Source: Microbacterium sp. USTB-Y
GTDB lineage: Bacteria; Actinomycetota; Actinomycetes; Actinomycetales; Microbacteriaceae
Reading direction: 5' to 3'
Assembly (NCBI RefSeq): GCF_023703415.1
Contig: NZ_JAGMTU010000004.1
Span: 310,001-374,000 of the forward strand
Length of the DNA: 64,000 nt
This document shows, piece after piece, positions 1-8,253 of the stretch (the first letter of the stretch is position 1; every line of letters starts with the position of its first letter). Position numbers and translations under genes: made by a program. The notes beneath the pieces are model-generated. The model made no database searches, was not told the origin of the DNA, and saw only the letters and a list, made by a program, of their open reading frames with translations.

Positions 1-1523
1 GTCACCAGCGATGCGGCCCCCGCCGCACCCCAGGAGCGGTGCGCCGCCAGCGCGGTGTGGAACACCCAGGGCAGCAGCAGGTGCAGCAGCACGGCGGCGG
101 GACGCCCCTCGGACAGCGCGATGAGGAACGTCGGCGCCAGCGCCCACACCGCTCCGGCGAGGATCCGCAGCCCCGCACGATCGGTGATGCGCGTCGCGGC
201 GAACCAGCCGCCGAGCATCGCGAGCGGAAGTGCGGCGACCCAGAGCAGCACGAGCGCATACGAGGGCGCACCCGGCCAGAGCGAGCCGAGCACGGCGAGC
301 ACGCCGGAGAACGGATCCGCGGGGCCGACCACGTCGACCCCGAAACCGCGCTGTCCGTAGGCGGCGTCGCGCCACAGCGCCGCGACGGTCTGCCGCATCG
401 GCAGCAGCGCACCGCCGCCCAGGGCGGGCCATGCAAGGAGCGAGACGAACAGCGCCACCCCGGCCACCAGAGCGGCCAGCACCGCCCACGCTCCACCCCC
501 GGAGAAGAAGCCCAGCTCCTCGTGCACGCCGGCGTCCGTGCCGTGGCCGTCGTCGAGGCGCTCGCGCAGCTGCGCCCGTGTCGTGCGCAGCGGTGCGATG
601 CTCGCCCAGCTCGCGCTGCGGCTCGCGCGGATCGCCCGCCGGGAACGCGCCACCGCCGAGCCCGAGACCATCGCCACGCCGGCTGCCCCCCATTCCGGCA
701 GCACCGCTGCGGGACGCTTGCCGGTGAGGTGGGTGATCGAACGCCAGAGCGCGAGCGGCAGCAGCGAGAGCCAGTGCAGCGGCACGGCGACCGCGGGGGC
801 GTAGCTCAGCCGCCGGTGCAGCTGCGCACGCCGTCGGGCGAACGCGTCCGACGCGGTCCCCTCGCCGCCGGCGTCGTCGACCGCGATGCGCGCGCCCGCA
901 GCCAGGACGATGCGCCCGCCGGCCAGGCGGGCGCGGATGCCGAGGTCGAGCCCTTCGTCGCGACCGCCCAGGCCGGGATCGGGCCGGAGCCCCCGACCGG
1001 CGCGCACCAGCAGGCCTCGCACATCCGCTCCGAGCGTGTCGTCCTGGCCGTCGAGCTGGCCCTGGTCGAGCTCGCCCCGCGCGGGATCGACCGCGCGACC
1101 GAGGCGGGTCATGCTCTGCCCGAACGAGGCGATGCGATGCTCGTCCACGTCGCTGAGCAGCTTGGGCGCCGCGATCGATGCGGCGGGCGAGCGCTCCAGC
1201 GCTCCGGCGAGCTGCTCCAGCGCCGCGGGGGCGGGCGCGCAGTCCTCGGTGAGGATCCAGAGCGCGGCGTCATCCGCCACACGAGGGAGCGCCAGCGCCA
1301 CGGCCGCGGCGAGCGTGGTGGAGGCCCTCGTCTCGATGACGGCCTCTGCGGCCTGCGCGACGCGGGCGCTGCCGCGCAGCGCCGTGGAGGAACCGCAGGC
1401 GACGATCGTCAGCGCATCCGGCTGGCGGGTCTGCGCGGCGAGCGCATCGAGGGCGCGCAGCAGGCGCGCCAGGGAGGTCGACCCCGAACGGGCGACGAGG
1501 ACGGCGTGTACTCGGGCAGACAT
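1..1523 (-). CDS. Large membrane glycosyltransferase, family 2 type (partial, 3' end outside window)
   Basis: An open frame runs from an ATG at 1523 to the window edge without a stop (about 507 codons visible), so it is truncated only by the window. The N-terminal ~230 residues look like a divergent GT2 domain: it opens MSARVHAVLVARSG and has a TEDCAP element where GT2 enzymes carry their acidic metal-binding motif. Residues ~235-300 include a WLSLLPLALWRS hydrophobic stretch. From ~365 on there are several membrane segments (around LAALVAGVALFVSLLAWPAL and VLLWVAALPLAMLGG). This layout, GT2 domain plus multi-spanning C-terminal half, is common in actinobacteria next to whiB2-like genes. It probably adds sugar to a cell-wall polymer; donor and acceptor cannot be told. 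A TAGGCT hexamer lies 9 nt before the ATG, suggesting a very short leader. Confidence 0.8.
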   Translation of the reverse strand, partial: MSARVHAVLVARSGSTSLARLLRALDALAAQTRQPDALTIVACGSSTALRGSARVAQAAEAVIETRASTTLAAAVALALPRVADDAALWILTEDCAPAPAALEQLAGALERSPAASIAAPKLLSDVDEHRIASFGQSMTRLGRAVDPARGELDQGQLDGQDDTLGADVRGLLVRAGRGLRPDPGLGGRDEGLDLGIRARLAGGRIVLAAGARIAVDDAGGEGTASDAFARRRAQLHRRLSYAPAVAVPLHWLSLLPLALWRSITHLTGKRPAAVLPEWGAAGVAMVSGSAVARSRRAIRASRSASWASIAPLRTTRAQLRERLDDGHGTDAGVHEELGFFSGGGAWAVLAALVAGVALFVSLLAWPALGGGALLPMRQTVAALWRDAAYGQRGFGVDVVGPADPFSGVLAVLGSLWPGAPSYALVLLWVAALPLAMLGGWFAATRITDRAGLRILAGAVWALAPTFLIALSEGRPAAVLLHLLLPWVFHTALAAHRSWGAAGAASLV

Positions 1524-1684
1524 GACGGGGTCAGCCTAAGCGGGAGGACCGGACGGATCGGCTACCGGCTGGGCGCGTCACCGTTTTCCCGGTGAATGCA
1601 TGGGGAGAGGAGGCCGGGTTCACCGGCGGCGGGCCTGCTCGGCGATGGCCGGGGCCGTCGACGCGTGATCGTCGACCGAGCGCC

Positions 1685-2002
1685 TCAGACGGCGCGGCGC
1701 TTGAGCTTGCGGCGCTCGCGCTCGGACAGACCGCCCCAGATGCCGAATCGCTCGTCGTTGCTCAGGGCGTACTCCAGGCACTCGCCACGGACGTCGCAGG
1801 AGGTGCAGATCCGCTTCGCGTCGCGGGTGGACCCGCCCTTCTCCGGGAAGAAGGCCTCAGGATCCGTCTGCGCGCACAGCGCCTCGCTCTGCCAGGCCAG
1901 CGTGTTGTCGTCGCCCTCGGTCGGACGACGGACGCCCGGAACCCCCAACTGGACCGGATCGACGAACCAGTCGTCGGGAACGTCTGAACGGTAAGCCGTC
2001 AT
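1685..2002 (-). CDS. whiB2: WhiB-family iron-sulfur regulator, WhiB2/WhmD-like
   Basis: 105-residue WhiB protein. The four cluster ligands are visible: Cys in SEALCAQTD, the CTSC pair, and Cys in RGECLEYAL. These are followed by the G-I-W-G-G turn and a basic tail ERERRKLKRRAV for DNA or sigma-factor contact. The DPEAFFPEKGGSTRDAKRIC block matches the WhiB/WhmD (WhiB2) branch, which controls septation and cell division in Streptomyces and mycobacteria. The frame extends upstream to 2086, but the ATG at 2002 is chosen because GAGGGAGAGGG lies just before it and a good promoter lies at 2058-2086, inside the longer frame. It is monocistronic and divergent from the O-antigen-ligase genes. Confidence 0.93.
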   Translation of the reverse strand: MTAYRSDVPDDWFVDPVQLGVPGVRRPTEGDDNTLAWQSEALCAQTDPEAFFPEKGGSTRDAKRICTSCDVRGECLEYALSNDERFGIWGGLSERERRKLKRRAV

Positions 2003-2057
2003 GTCGCCCTCTCCCTCGTTTCCCCCCGGGTGCCCCGCGGGCCGCGTTGCACTACTA

Positions 2058-2086
2058 ATTACACCCGTGTCATTCGCGTGGGTCAA
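2058..2086 (-). promoter_or_regulatory. Promoter of whiB2-like gene
   Basis: On the minus strand TTGACC (2081-2086), a 17-nt spacer and TGTAAT (2058-2063) form the best sigma-70-type match in the window. The expected transcription start near 2051 leaves a leader of about 50 nt before the ATG at 2002. Confidence 0.7.
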
Positions 2087-2218
2087 GTCGCGGATCGTAA
2101 ACCCTCAATCACCCGTTGAACGTTCTTCGGCGCGCTCGGCGTGTCGCCTCGGCGTGTCGGATAGCCGCGCAACGCCGGCCCTCCGGCTCCGGATCGGGTC
2201 CCGATGCGGTGCGCGCGA

Positions 2219-2224
2219 TACTCT
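2219..2224 (+). promoter_or_regulatory. -10 element, near-leaderless start of first O-antigen-ligase-like gene
   Basis: TACTCT lies 8 nt before the ATG at 2233, and no Shine-Dalgarno sequence fits in between. This is the TANNNT spacing seen at leaderless actinobacterial genes. Confidence 0.5.
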
Positions 2225-2232
2225 GAACCACG

Positions 2233-3639
2233 ATGGCGCAGCACTCCCGACTCTCCACGGCACCTCCGCCGACAGCTCCGGCGCGCGAGTCCACGGGGCA
2301 CCTCCTGCTGCGCGCGCACATCGTGCTGCTGGTGTTCTGCGTGTTCGCGCACACGGCCGTGTTCAACCTGCTCGGCGTCGATGGAGCCGCCGTCGTCCTG
2401 GGCGTACTGCTCCTGGGCACGCTCGGGCTGGCCGTGCCGAGGATCGCGCTGGCGCGCCCCGCACGCTTCCCCTGGCGCCGGATGCCGTGGGCCGCGCTCG
2501 GCTATCTCGTGTTCGCCCTGCTGTCGGTGCTCTGGTCGGGCTGGCCCTGGGCGACCCTGCTCACCTGGACGCTGCAGGCCTCGATCACGGTGGTCGCACT
2601 GTTCATCGCGTTCACCCTGAGCTGGCATGAGATCGCGCGAGCGCTCTCCAGCGCCCTCAAATGGGTGATCGGGCTGTCGCTGCTGCTCGAGCTCTGGGTC
2701 GCGCTCGTGCTGCGGCACCCGCTGCTCCCGTTCTTCTCCGACCTTCCCGCGGGCAAGCCGGATCCGCACTGGTACTGGGTGCGCGGCGACCTCTTCGACG
2801 GCGGCCGGCTGCAGGGCATCGTCGGCAACTCGAACACCCTCGGGATCCTGTGCGCCTTCGCCCTGGTGGTCTTCGGCCTGCTGTACGCGCAGGGCGCGCG
2901 GCGCCGGCCGGCGCTGCTCGTCTGGCTCGTCCTCGCGGCCTTCCTCTTCCTGCGCGCCGGATCCGCCACGGCGTTCGCGTCCCTGGGCGTCGGGGCACTG
3001 GTGCTCGGCGCCGCCCTGCTCATGCGCCGAACCAGGACGCCGGGGGGCCGCAGCCGGATGTACGCGCTGTTCGCCGGACTCGCCGTCGCCGGCGGGGCGG
3101 CCGCGTGGTTCGCGCGCGATGCGCTGTTCGGGGCGCTCGGCAAGTCGTCCGACCTCACCGGTCGCGTGGAGATCTGGCGCAAGGTGTGGGAGCGCGCCGT
3201 GCAGCGTCCCGTGTTCGGAAACGGGTTCTCCTCGCCGTGGGTGCCGTGGGATCCGGCCTTCCACGACTGGATCATCGATCACCGCATCACCGTGTTCATG
3301 GCGCACAACATGTGGCTCGACGTGTTCCTGCAGCTGGGGGCCCTCGGCGTCGTGCTGATCGCCGTCGTGTTCTTCGCCTTCGCCTGGCGGGCCTGGTTCT
3401 TCGCGATCGACCGCCCGCGCTGGGACCTCGTCAAGGATCGCCCCTATGCGGCGCTCTCCCTGCTGCCGACCGTCCTCGTGGCGATGCTGCTCGTGCTCGG
3501 ACTCGCCGAGTCGACGCCGATCATGCTGTGGGGCTGGCTGCTCGTGATCCTGCTGTCCTTCAAGCTGAAGATCTCGCCGTTCGTGGGATCCGGTCCGGGA
3601 GAGGGCGCGCCTCCGCAGTCGCGCCGGCAGACCGCATGA
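2233..3639 (+). CDS. O-antigen ligase / Wzy-like polytopic membrane protein (first copy)
   Basis: 468 residues with about 10-12 hydrophobic segments starting at residue ~25 and a large outer loop around residues 290-365. This is the layout of the WaaL/RfaL/Wzy (O-antigen ligase) superfamily. The family-typical pieces are seen: GNSNTLGIL near residue 200, SGRVEIW-like LTGRVEIWRKVWE near 311, and a late loop with VFMAHNMWLDVFLQLG, whose His is the usual periplasmic catalytic residue. Such proteins transfer or polymerise undecaprenyl-linked glycan on the outer face of the membrane. The stop overlaps the start of the next gene by ATGA, so the two are translationally coupled. Ligase and polymerase functions cannot be told apart from sequence. 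Confidence 0.85.
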   Translation: MAQHSRLSTAPPPTAPARESTGHLLLRAHIVLLVFCVFAHTAVFNLLGVDGAAVVLGVLLLGTLGLAVPRIALARPARFPWRRMPWAALGYLVFALLSVLWSGWPWATLLTWTLQASITVVALFIAFTLSWHEIARALSSALKWVIGLSLLLELWVALVLRHPLLPFFSDLPAGKPDPHWYWVRGDLFDGGRLQGIVGNSNTLGILCAFALVVFGLLYAQGARRRPALLVWLVLAAFLFLRAGSATAFASLGVGALVLGAALLMRRTRTPGGRSRMYALFAGLAVAGGAAAWFARDALFGALGKSSDLTGRVEIWRKVWERAVQRPVFGNGFSSPWVPWDPAFHDWIIDHRITVFMAHNMWLDVFLQLGALGVVLIAVVFFAFAWRAWFFAIDRPRWDLVKDRPYAALSLLPTVLVAMLLVLGLAESTPIMLWGWLLVILLSFKLKISPFVGSGPGEGAPPQSRRQTA

Positions 3640-4931
3640 CCACTCCGCGGCGACGCCTGGCGAGGCTACTCGCCTCCGTCGAGATGGCCCGCGCCTACAC
3701 GACCTGCGCCCTGCTGGCCGTGTTCGGCTCCTTCGCGATCGGCGCGTTCACCTCCTCCGCCACCCGGAACACGATCATCGCCGTGCTCTGCGTGATCGGC
3801 GTCGGGATCCTCTGGGTGCGCCGCGACGAGCTCAGCCCGCTGCGCATCGCGCCGTCGACGCTCCTCGCGTTCCTCGCCTGGACGCTCGCCAGCGCGGTAT
3901 GGTCCACGGCGTCGGCGGCGACGCTCAAGGCGTGGGCCGCGCTGGCCGGCTACGCGGTGATCGCCATCGTCGTCGGCCACATCAGGGACACCCTGCAGAC
4001 CGTGCGGGCGCTCGGCGACGCGCTGCGGATCCTGCTCGCCGCGTCGCTGATCGCCGAGGTCATGAGCGGCATCCTCCTCGACATGCCGTTCCGGTTCCTC
4101 GGCATCCAGGGCGAACTGGCCCAGGGCGGCCCCATCCAGGGGCTCTTCGGAACCCGCAACATGCTGGGCCTCATCGCCGTGATCGCGGTGATCACCTTCG
4201 TCGTGGAGTGGCGTTCGCAGTCGCTCTCGGCTTCCGTGGCCGTCCCGTCCGTGGTCGTGGCGGGATTCCTGGCCCTGTTCTCCGCCTCTCCCACCGTGCT
4301 CGTGCTCGCAGCGGTGGTGGGCATCGCGGCCGTGGCGCTCGTGATGGTCCGCCAGGCGCCCCCGGCGAAGCGCCGGCCGCTGCAGTGGTCGATCGGCGGC
4401 GTCGTGCTGGCCGCCCTGATCGCCGTGGCCGTGTTCCGGCAGCGCATCGTCGTCCTGCTCGACGCCGGGAGCGACTTCAACACCCGGGTCGAACTGTGGA
4501 CGACGCTTCTCGGCTATGCGCAGCAGCGCCCCGCTCAGGGCTGGGGCTGGTTCGGGCTGTGGAGCGATGATCTGTATCCGTTCAACAGCATCAACTACTT
4601 CACCAACGACCATCACGGCAGCGCCCTGAACGCGTTCCTCGACACCCTGCTTCAGGTGGGCGGCGGCGGTCTGCTGCTGTTCTGCCTGCTCGGCGGGATC
4701 GCCCTGGTGCGCTCGTGGCTGGTCGCGAGCGTGCGCCGCTCCGTCGTCTACGCCTGGGCGCCTCTCGTACTGGTGGCCCTGGCGATGGACTCGGTGTTCG
4801 AGAGCTTCACGCTGGTCGGCCCCGGGTGGTTCCTGCTCGTGCTGTGCGCCCTGCGCGCCGGTCAGTCGCGATCCTGGCGCGAGAACATCGACGCGGTCCA
4901 GACGAGCTCCACCCCGCTCCCGGATCGCTAG
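3636..4931 (+). CDS. O-antigen ligase / Wzy-like polytopic membrane protein (second copy)
   Basis: 431 residues starting at the ATG of an ATGA overlap with the preceding gene. It has ten or more membrane segments. The same signature order as its neighbour is present: GTRNMLGLIAVIAV (~172), TRVELWTTLLGYAQQRP (~286), then NDHHGSALNAFLDTLLQVG (~328) with conserved His in the large external loop. The two proteins are distant paralogues, not a recent duplication. One may polymerise and the other ligate, or each may serve one of the two glycans implied by the cluster. Both assignments are inference. Confidence 0.85.
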   Translation: MTTPRRRLARLLASVEMARAYTTCALLAVFGSFAIGAFTSSATRNTIIAVLCVIGVGILWVRRDELSPLRIAPSTLLAFLAWTLASAVWSTASAATLKAWAALAGYAVIAIVVGHIRDTLQTVRALGDALRILLAASLIAEVMSGILLDMPFRFLGIQGELAQGGPIQGLFGTRNMLGLIAVIAVITFVVEWRSQSLSASVAVPSVVVAGFLALFSASPTVLVLAAVVGIAAVALVMVRQAPPAKRRPLQWSIGGVVLAALIAVAVFRQRIVVLLDAGSDFNTRVELWTTLLGYAQQRPAQGWGWFGLWSDDLYPFNSINYFTNDHHGSALNAFLDTLLQVGGGGLLLFCLLGGIALVRSWLVASVRRSVVYAWAPLVLVALAMDSVFESFTLVGPGWFLLVLCALRAGQSRSWRENIDAVQTSSTPLPDR

Positions 4932-5000
4932 AGGGCGCCGCGGCGGCGGCCGGTGCGCGGCACGCGCAGTCGTTCGCAGGGTCGCCCGGGCATCCCCCGG

Positions 5001-5006
5001 TAGGCT
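5001..5006 (+). promoter_or_regulatory. -10 element of GlfT1-like gene
   Basis: TAGGCT with a leader of about 30 nt that carries a GGAG ribosome site before the GTG at 5042. It lies in the 110-nt gap after the second O-antigen-ligase-like gene. Confidence 0.45.
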
Positions 5007-5041
5007 GGAGGCCTCCCTCACCCCTCTCTGGAGCGACATCC

Positions 5042-6016
5042 GTGACCCCTGACCCGCAGAACGCCGCCGCCGGCTTCGATCCGGCCACCGCGACGATCGT
5101 CGTCGTCACCTACAACCGCTCGCATCTGCTGACGGGGCTGCTGGACAGCATCGTGCGGATGGACCCGAAGCCGGGACGCGTCGTCATCATCGACAACGCC
5201 TCCTCGGACGACACCACAGACGTCGTCGACTCCTTCCGCCCGCGGCTCGGCACCGAGATCGTGTACCGGCGCCTCGAGACCAACACCGGCGGATCCGGCG
5301 GGTTCAGCGAGGGCATGCGCACCGCGTACGAGCTCGGATCCGAATGGATCTGGATGATGGACGACGACGTCGAGGTGCTGCCCGACGGCCTCGCTCGGAT
5401 GGGCGCCTGGGCTCCGCGCTTCAAGAGCATCCAAGGGCGGCGCTACGACTACGACGGCAGCGCCTTCTACTGGCAGTACCGGATCGCGGAGCGCATGGCG
5501 ATCCCGATCCCGTTCGCGCCCGCCGGCTTCGACGCGACCGGCTTCAAGCCGATGAACAGCGGCTGCTTCGAGGGGATGTTCATCCACCGCTCGATCGTCA
5601 AGGAGATCGGCCTCCCCGATCCGCGCTTCTTCATCTACTGGGACGACCAGATGTACGGCTGGCTCGCATCGCGCAAGACGCAGGCCGTGATCGTGGACGA
5701 GTTCGTGCTGCGTCGCACCCGCGAGATCAAGCAGTGGGACATGGGCATCCGCCACATGAACGCGTCCAGCAACGCGTACCGCTACTACATCATGCGCAAC
5801 CGCGCCTACCTGAAGCAGTACTACCGCCGCCACGAGGTCTACAACCCGGTGCTGTTCGGCCTCGGCACCACGATGACGTTCGCCAAGGAGCTCATCCGGC
5901 TGTTCTTCGTCGAGCGCACCGTGCGCGGCACGAGCAACCTGTTCCGAGGGCTCCGCGACGGCGGGAAGATCGGACGCGACCGCAGCTGGCGCCCCATGCC
6001 CGCACTGGAGGACTGA
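5042..6016 (+). CDS. Galactofuranosyltransferase-like GT2 enzyme (GlfT1-like)
   Basis: 324 residues, GT-A fold glycosyltransferase. TIVVVTYNRSHLL opens the nucleotide-sugar domain (~20). Later come TNTGGSGGFSEGM (~83), the metal-binding acidic motif MMDDDVEVLPDG (~103) and FFIYWDDQMYGWLASR (~200), where WDD is the catalytic-base motif of the GlfT family. Family knowledge: mycobacterial GlfT1 (Rv3782) starts galactan on the lipid-linked acceptor and sits beside a Wzm/Wzt exporter; here a Wzm/Wzt pair lies at 6690-8224 and Glf at 12344. The GTG start is chosen from the upstream GGAG and the -10 at 5001. The substrate is inferred from family and neighbours. Confidence 0.85.
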   Translation: MTPDPQNAAAGFDPATATIVVVTYNRSHLLTGLLDSIVRMDPKPGRVVIIDNASSDDTTDVVDSFRPRLGTEIVYRRLETNTGGSGGFSEGMRTAYELGSEWIWMMDDDVEVLPDGLARMGAWAPRFKSIQGRRYDYDGSAFYWQYRIAERMAIPIPFAPAGFDATGFKPMNSGCFEGMFIHRSIVKEIGLPDPRFFIYWDDQMYGWLASRKTQAVIVDEFVLRRTREIKQWDMGIRHMNASSNAYRYYIMRNRAYLKQYYRRHEVYNPVLFGLGTTMTFAKELIRLFFVERTVRGTSNLFRGLRDGGKIGRDRSWRPMPALED

Positions 6017-6022
6017 GGACAG

Positions 6023-6622
6023 ATGAGCGAGCAGAAGCCCGAAGCCGTCTGGGTCTTCCCCGAGGAGCCGAAGAACCGCGGTGGGCGGATCGCGCTCGTC
6101 GTCGGACTCGTCGTGGCGGCGCTGGTCGCCGCGGGCGTCGTGGTGCTGTTCCTGATCCCGCACGGCGACGGCGCTCCTACGCCGACGCCGAGCCCCACGA
6201 CGTCGGCGACGAGCACCCCGAAGCCGACGGTCTCCCCCACGTCCACGCCCACCACGGTCCCGACCGACCTGCCGACCGCGCCGGTCACGTCGCCGCCCCC
6301 GGTCCCCGACCCCTCGGTCGCTCAGTTCCGCGGCGTGGTGCAGCCTCGCCTGGACGACGCGTCGACCGGTCTGGACCTGGCTCAGAACCAGAGCGGCGAC
6401 GCCGCGGTGCAGATCGTGGACTCGCTGCAGAACGATGCGCAGAACCTGGCGAGCCAGCCCGCTCCGTCCTCGATCTCCGCGGCGTGGAGCGACGGCGTCA
6501 CGTCCTACTCCGCGAAGCTGCAGGCTCTGCGCGCGGCGTTCTCCGGAGGATCCGACGCATCCGCGGCTCTCGCCGACGCCCGTGCGGCGCTCGGACAGCT
6601 GCGGGCGCTCGTCGGGCTCTGA
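6023..6622 (+). CDS. Membrane-anchored exported protein with Thr/Pro-rich stalk, unknown function
   Basis: 199 residues. A short cytoplasmic N-terminus (MSEQKPEAVWVFPEEPKNRGGR) would face inward, residues ~25-46 form one membrane helix, and ~50-100 are an extended Thr/Ser/Pro stalk with repeated TPTPSPTTS-like text. A small Ala-rich, probably helical C-terminal domain (~100-199) follows. No enzyme motif or known family is recognised. It follows the GlfT1-like gene by 6 nt with a GAGGA ribosome site, so it is probably co-transcribed with it. A stalk of this kind usually spans the wall, suggesting a wall-associated accessory role, which is inference only. Confidence 0.75.
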   Translation: MSEQKPEAVWVFPEEPKNRGGRIALVVGLVVAALVAAGVVVLFLIPHGDGAPTPTPSPTTSATSTPKPTVSPTSTPTTVPTDLPTAPVTSPPPVPDPSVAQFRGVVQPRLDDASTGLDLAQNQSGDAAVQIVDSLQNDAQNLASQPAPSSISAAWSDGVTSYSAKLQALRAAFSGGSDASAALADARAALGQLRALVGL

Positions 6623-6677
6623 TCGAGCCCGATCCCTCGATCGGCGGCTGCCCCCGTCAGCGCACCGCTGAGGTGCG
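6621..6677. terminator. Hairpins between convergent genes
   Basis: Two stem-loops fill the gap between convergent genes: 6621-6627 pairs with 6636-6642 (7 bp, 8-nt loop) and 6661-6666 pairs with 6672-6677 (6 bp, 5-nt loop). Neither has a T-tract. They could end transcription from either side. Confidence 0.35.
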
Positions 6678-6689
6678 GTCGGCGTCGGA

Positions 6690-7430
6690 TCAGGAGTTGT
6701 CGGCGTTGTAGCGGTCGAGCACCTCGCCGATCGGGCCGTCCAGCACGAGCCCTCCCTTGTCGAGGTAGAGGCCCCGGGTGCAGAACCGACGCAGGTCCTT
6801 CTCGTTGTGCGACACGAAGAAGAGAGTGCGCCCCTCGGCGAGCAGTTCGTCGATGCGCCGGTAGCACTTGTCCCGGAACGCCTTGTCGCCCACGGCCAGC
6901 ACCTCGTCGACGAGCAGGATCGGCTCGTCGAGCAGGGAGACCACGGAGAACGCGAGACGCACCTTCATCCCGTTCGAGAGGTGCTTGTACGGGGTGTCCT
7001 GGAACTTCGCGAGCTCCGCGAACGCGATCATCTCGTCGTAGCGCGCCGCCACCTCGGCCCGGCTCATCCCGTGCAGCCCCGCGGTGAGCCGCACGTTCTC
7101 GCGCACGGTCAGATCTCCCACGAACCCGCCGGTCAGCTCGATGAGCGGCGCGACGCCGCCGTTCACCCGCACGCGGCCCTCGTCGGGCAGCAGCACGCCC
7201 GCCACGAGCTTGAGCAGCGTCGACTTGCCTTGGCCGTTGCGGCCGACGACGCCGATCGCCTCGCCCTGGTGTACGGTGAACGACACCTCGCGCAGCGCCC
7301 AGAACTCCCCGGGCCGGTTGCGCCGTTTCGCTCCGGCGAAGAGATCCTTGAAGCTGCGTCGACCACGGCGGCCCAGCCGGAACCGCACTCCGAGCCCCTC
7401 GACATCGATCGCCGGCTCCCGCTCGCCCAT
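6690..7430 (-). CDS. wzt: ABC exporter ATP-binding subunit (Wzt/TagH type, no carbohydrate-binding tail)
   Basis: 246 residues, ATPase domain only. Walker A is GRNGQGKSTLLK, the signature LSNGMKVRLAFSV, Walker B ILLVDEVLAVGD and the H-loop FFVSHNE. The sequence between Walker A and the signature (GGVAPLIELTGGFVGDLTVREN) is typical of polysaccharide exporters. It partners the permease whose stop shares one base with its start (TGATG); AAGGAG is the ribosome site. Unlike the second ATPase at 40010-41200, it lacks the ~130-residue C-terminal domain that recognises the glycan end. The mycobacterial galactan exporter Rv3781 is likewise short, so galactan or teichoic-type lipid-linked glycan is the likely cargo (inference). 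Confidence 0.9.
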   Translation of the reverse strand: MGEREPAIDVEGLGVRFRLGRRGRRSFKDLFAGAKRRNRPGEFWALREVSFTVHQGEAIGVVGRNGQGKSTLLKLVAGVLLPDEGRVRVNGGVAPLIELTGGFVGDLTVRENVRLTAGLHGMSRAEVAARYDEMIAFAELAKFQDTPYKHLSNGMKVRLAFSVVSLLDEPILLVDEVLAVGDKAFRDKCYRRIDELLAEGRTLFFVSHNEKDLRRFCTRGLYLDKGGLVLDGPIGEVLDRYNADNS

Positions 7431-8224
7431 CACAGCTCCTTCAGGACGTCGCGCTCGAGCGAGCGGAAGGTGAACAGGCCGAGCCCCAGGAAGACGAGCG
7501 TCACGATCGCACCCACGAGCACGGGCTCGGTGTGCCACTGCCCCGGGAACAGCCCGACGCGGTACAGGGTGAAGATGCCGGAGAGCGGGTTCAGGGCCCC
7601 GATGAAGTGCAGCGGCCCCGGAAGGTCCTTGAAGCCGTAGATGATCGGCGAGACGTAGAACAGCGCGCGCAGGATGAGCGCCGTCGTCCGCTCCAGATCG
7701 GCCCAGAGCACGCAGAGCGGGGCCACGAGCAGGCCGAGCCCGACCAGCAGGAGCGTCTGCCAGATCATCGCCACGGGGAAGAGCAGCAGCGACCAGTTCG
7801 CCTTCGCGCCGGCGAACAGCGCGAACAGCACCAGGACGGGGATCGCGAACACGAACTCCAGGCCCTTGGTGAGGATCACCCGCAGGATCCAGATCGACCG
7901 CGGGATGGCCGTGGACCGGATCAGCCGGGCGTCCTTCTTGAAGGCGCGCGTGAACTCCCCCACCGAGGTGTTGAACCACACCCACGGCAGCAGGGCCGTG
8001 ATGAGGAAGACGATGTAAGGCTGCTCGCCCACCGCACCGCGGTGGAAGACCTGCGTGAACACGAACCAGTAGATCGCGCTCATCACCAGCGGGTCGAGCA
8101 CCGACCACAGGTAGCCGAGGATGCTCGTCGCGTAGCGCACGCGGAGGTCCCGGGCCGACAGCAGCCACAGCGAATGCAGATAGCGCCGAGGCGTGCCGGG
8201 GGCGGCGACCGTCGTGTGACTCAC
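7430..8224 (-). CDS. wzm: ABC polysaccharide exporter permease (Wzm/TagG type)
   Basis: 264 residues of the ABC-2 polysaccharide-export family with six predicted membrane segments. The N-terminal LLSARDLRVRYATSILGYLWSVLDPL is the amphipathic coupling region typical of Wzm/TagG. The longer open frame reaches 9319, but the GTG at 8224 is chosen. It is the first start after the upstream gene ends, and TAGACT sits exactly 7 nt before it, as at leaderless genes. The protein forms a channel with the ATPase encoded next and would export a complete lipid-linked glycan. A 29-nt gap separates it from the second acyltransferase gene, so it may be transcribed both from the operon promoter and from its own. 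Confidence 0.9.
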   Translation of the reverse strand: MSHTTVAAPGTPRRYLHSLWLLSARDLRVRYATSILGYLWSVLDPLVMSAIYWFVFTQVFHRGAVGEQPYIVFLITALLPWVWFNTSVGEFTRAFKKDARLIRSTAIPRSIWILRVILTKGLEFVFAIPVLVLFALFAGAKANWSLLLFPVAMIWQTLLLVGLGLLVAPLCVLWADLERTTALILRALFYVSPIIYGFKDLPGPLHFIGALNPLSGIFTLYRVGLFPGQWHTEPVLVGAIVTLVFLGLGLFTFRSLERDVLKEL

Positions 8225-8231
8225 GGTTCCG

Positions 8232-8237
8232 AGTCTA
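8232..8237 (-). promoter_or_regulatory. -10 element, leaderless start of wzm
   Basis: TAGACT on the minus strand with 7 nt before the GTG at 8224. No Shine-Dalgarno sequence lies in between. Confidence 0.5.
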
Positions 8238-8253
8238 GGCGGCAGGGCGTTGC

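Noticed and set aside
39..1595. A 518-codon plus-strand frame at the window start
   Set aside because: It is antisense to the membrane glycosyltransferase, with Arg/Gln-rich composition and no domain. The minus-strand frame has membrane helices and a GT2-like start.
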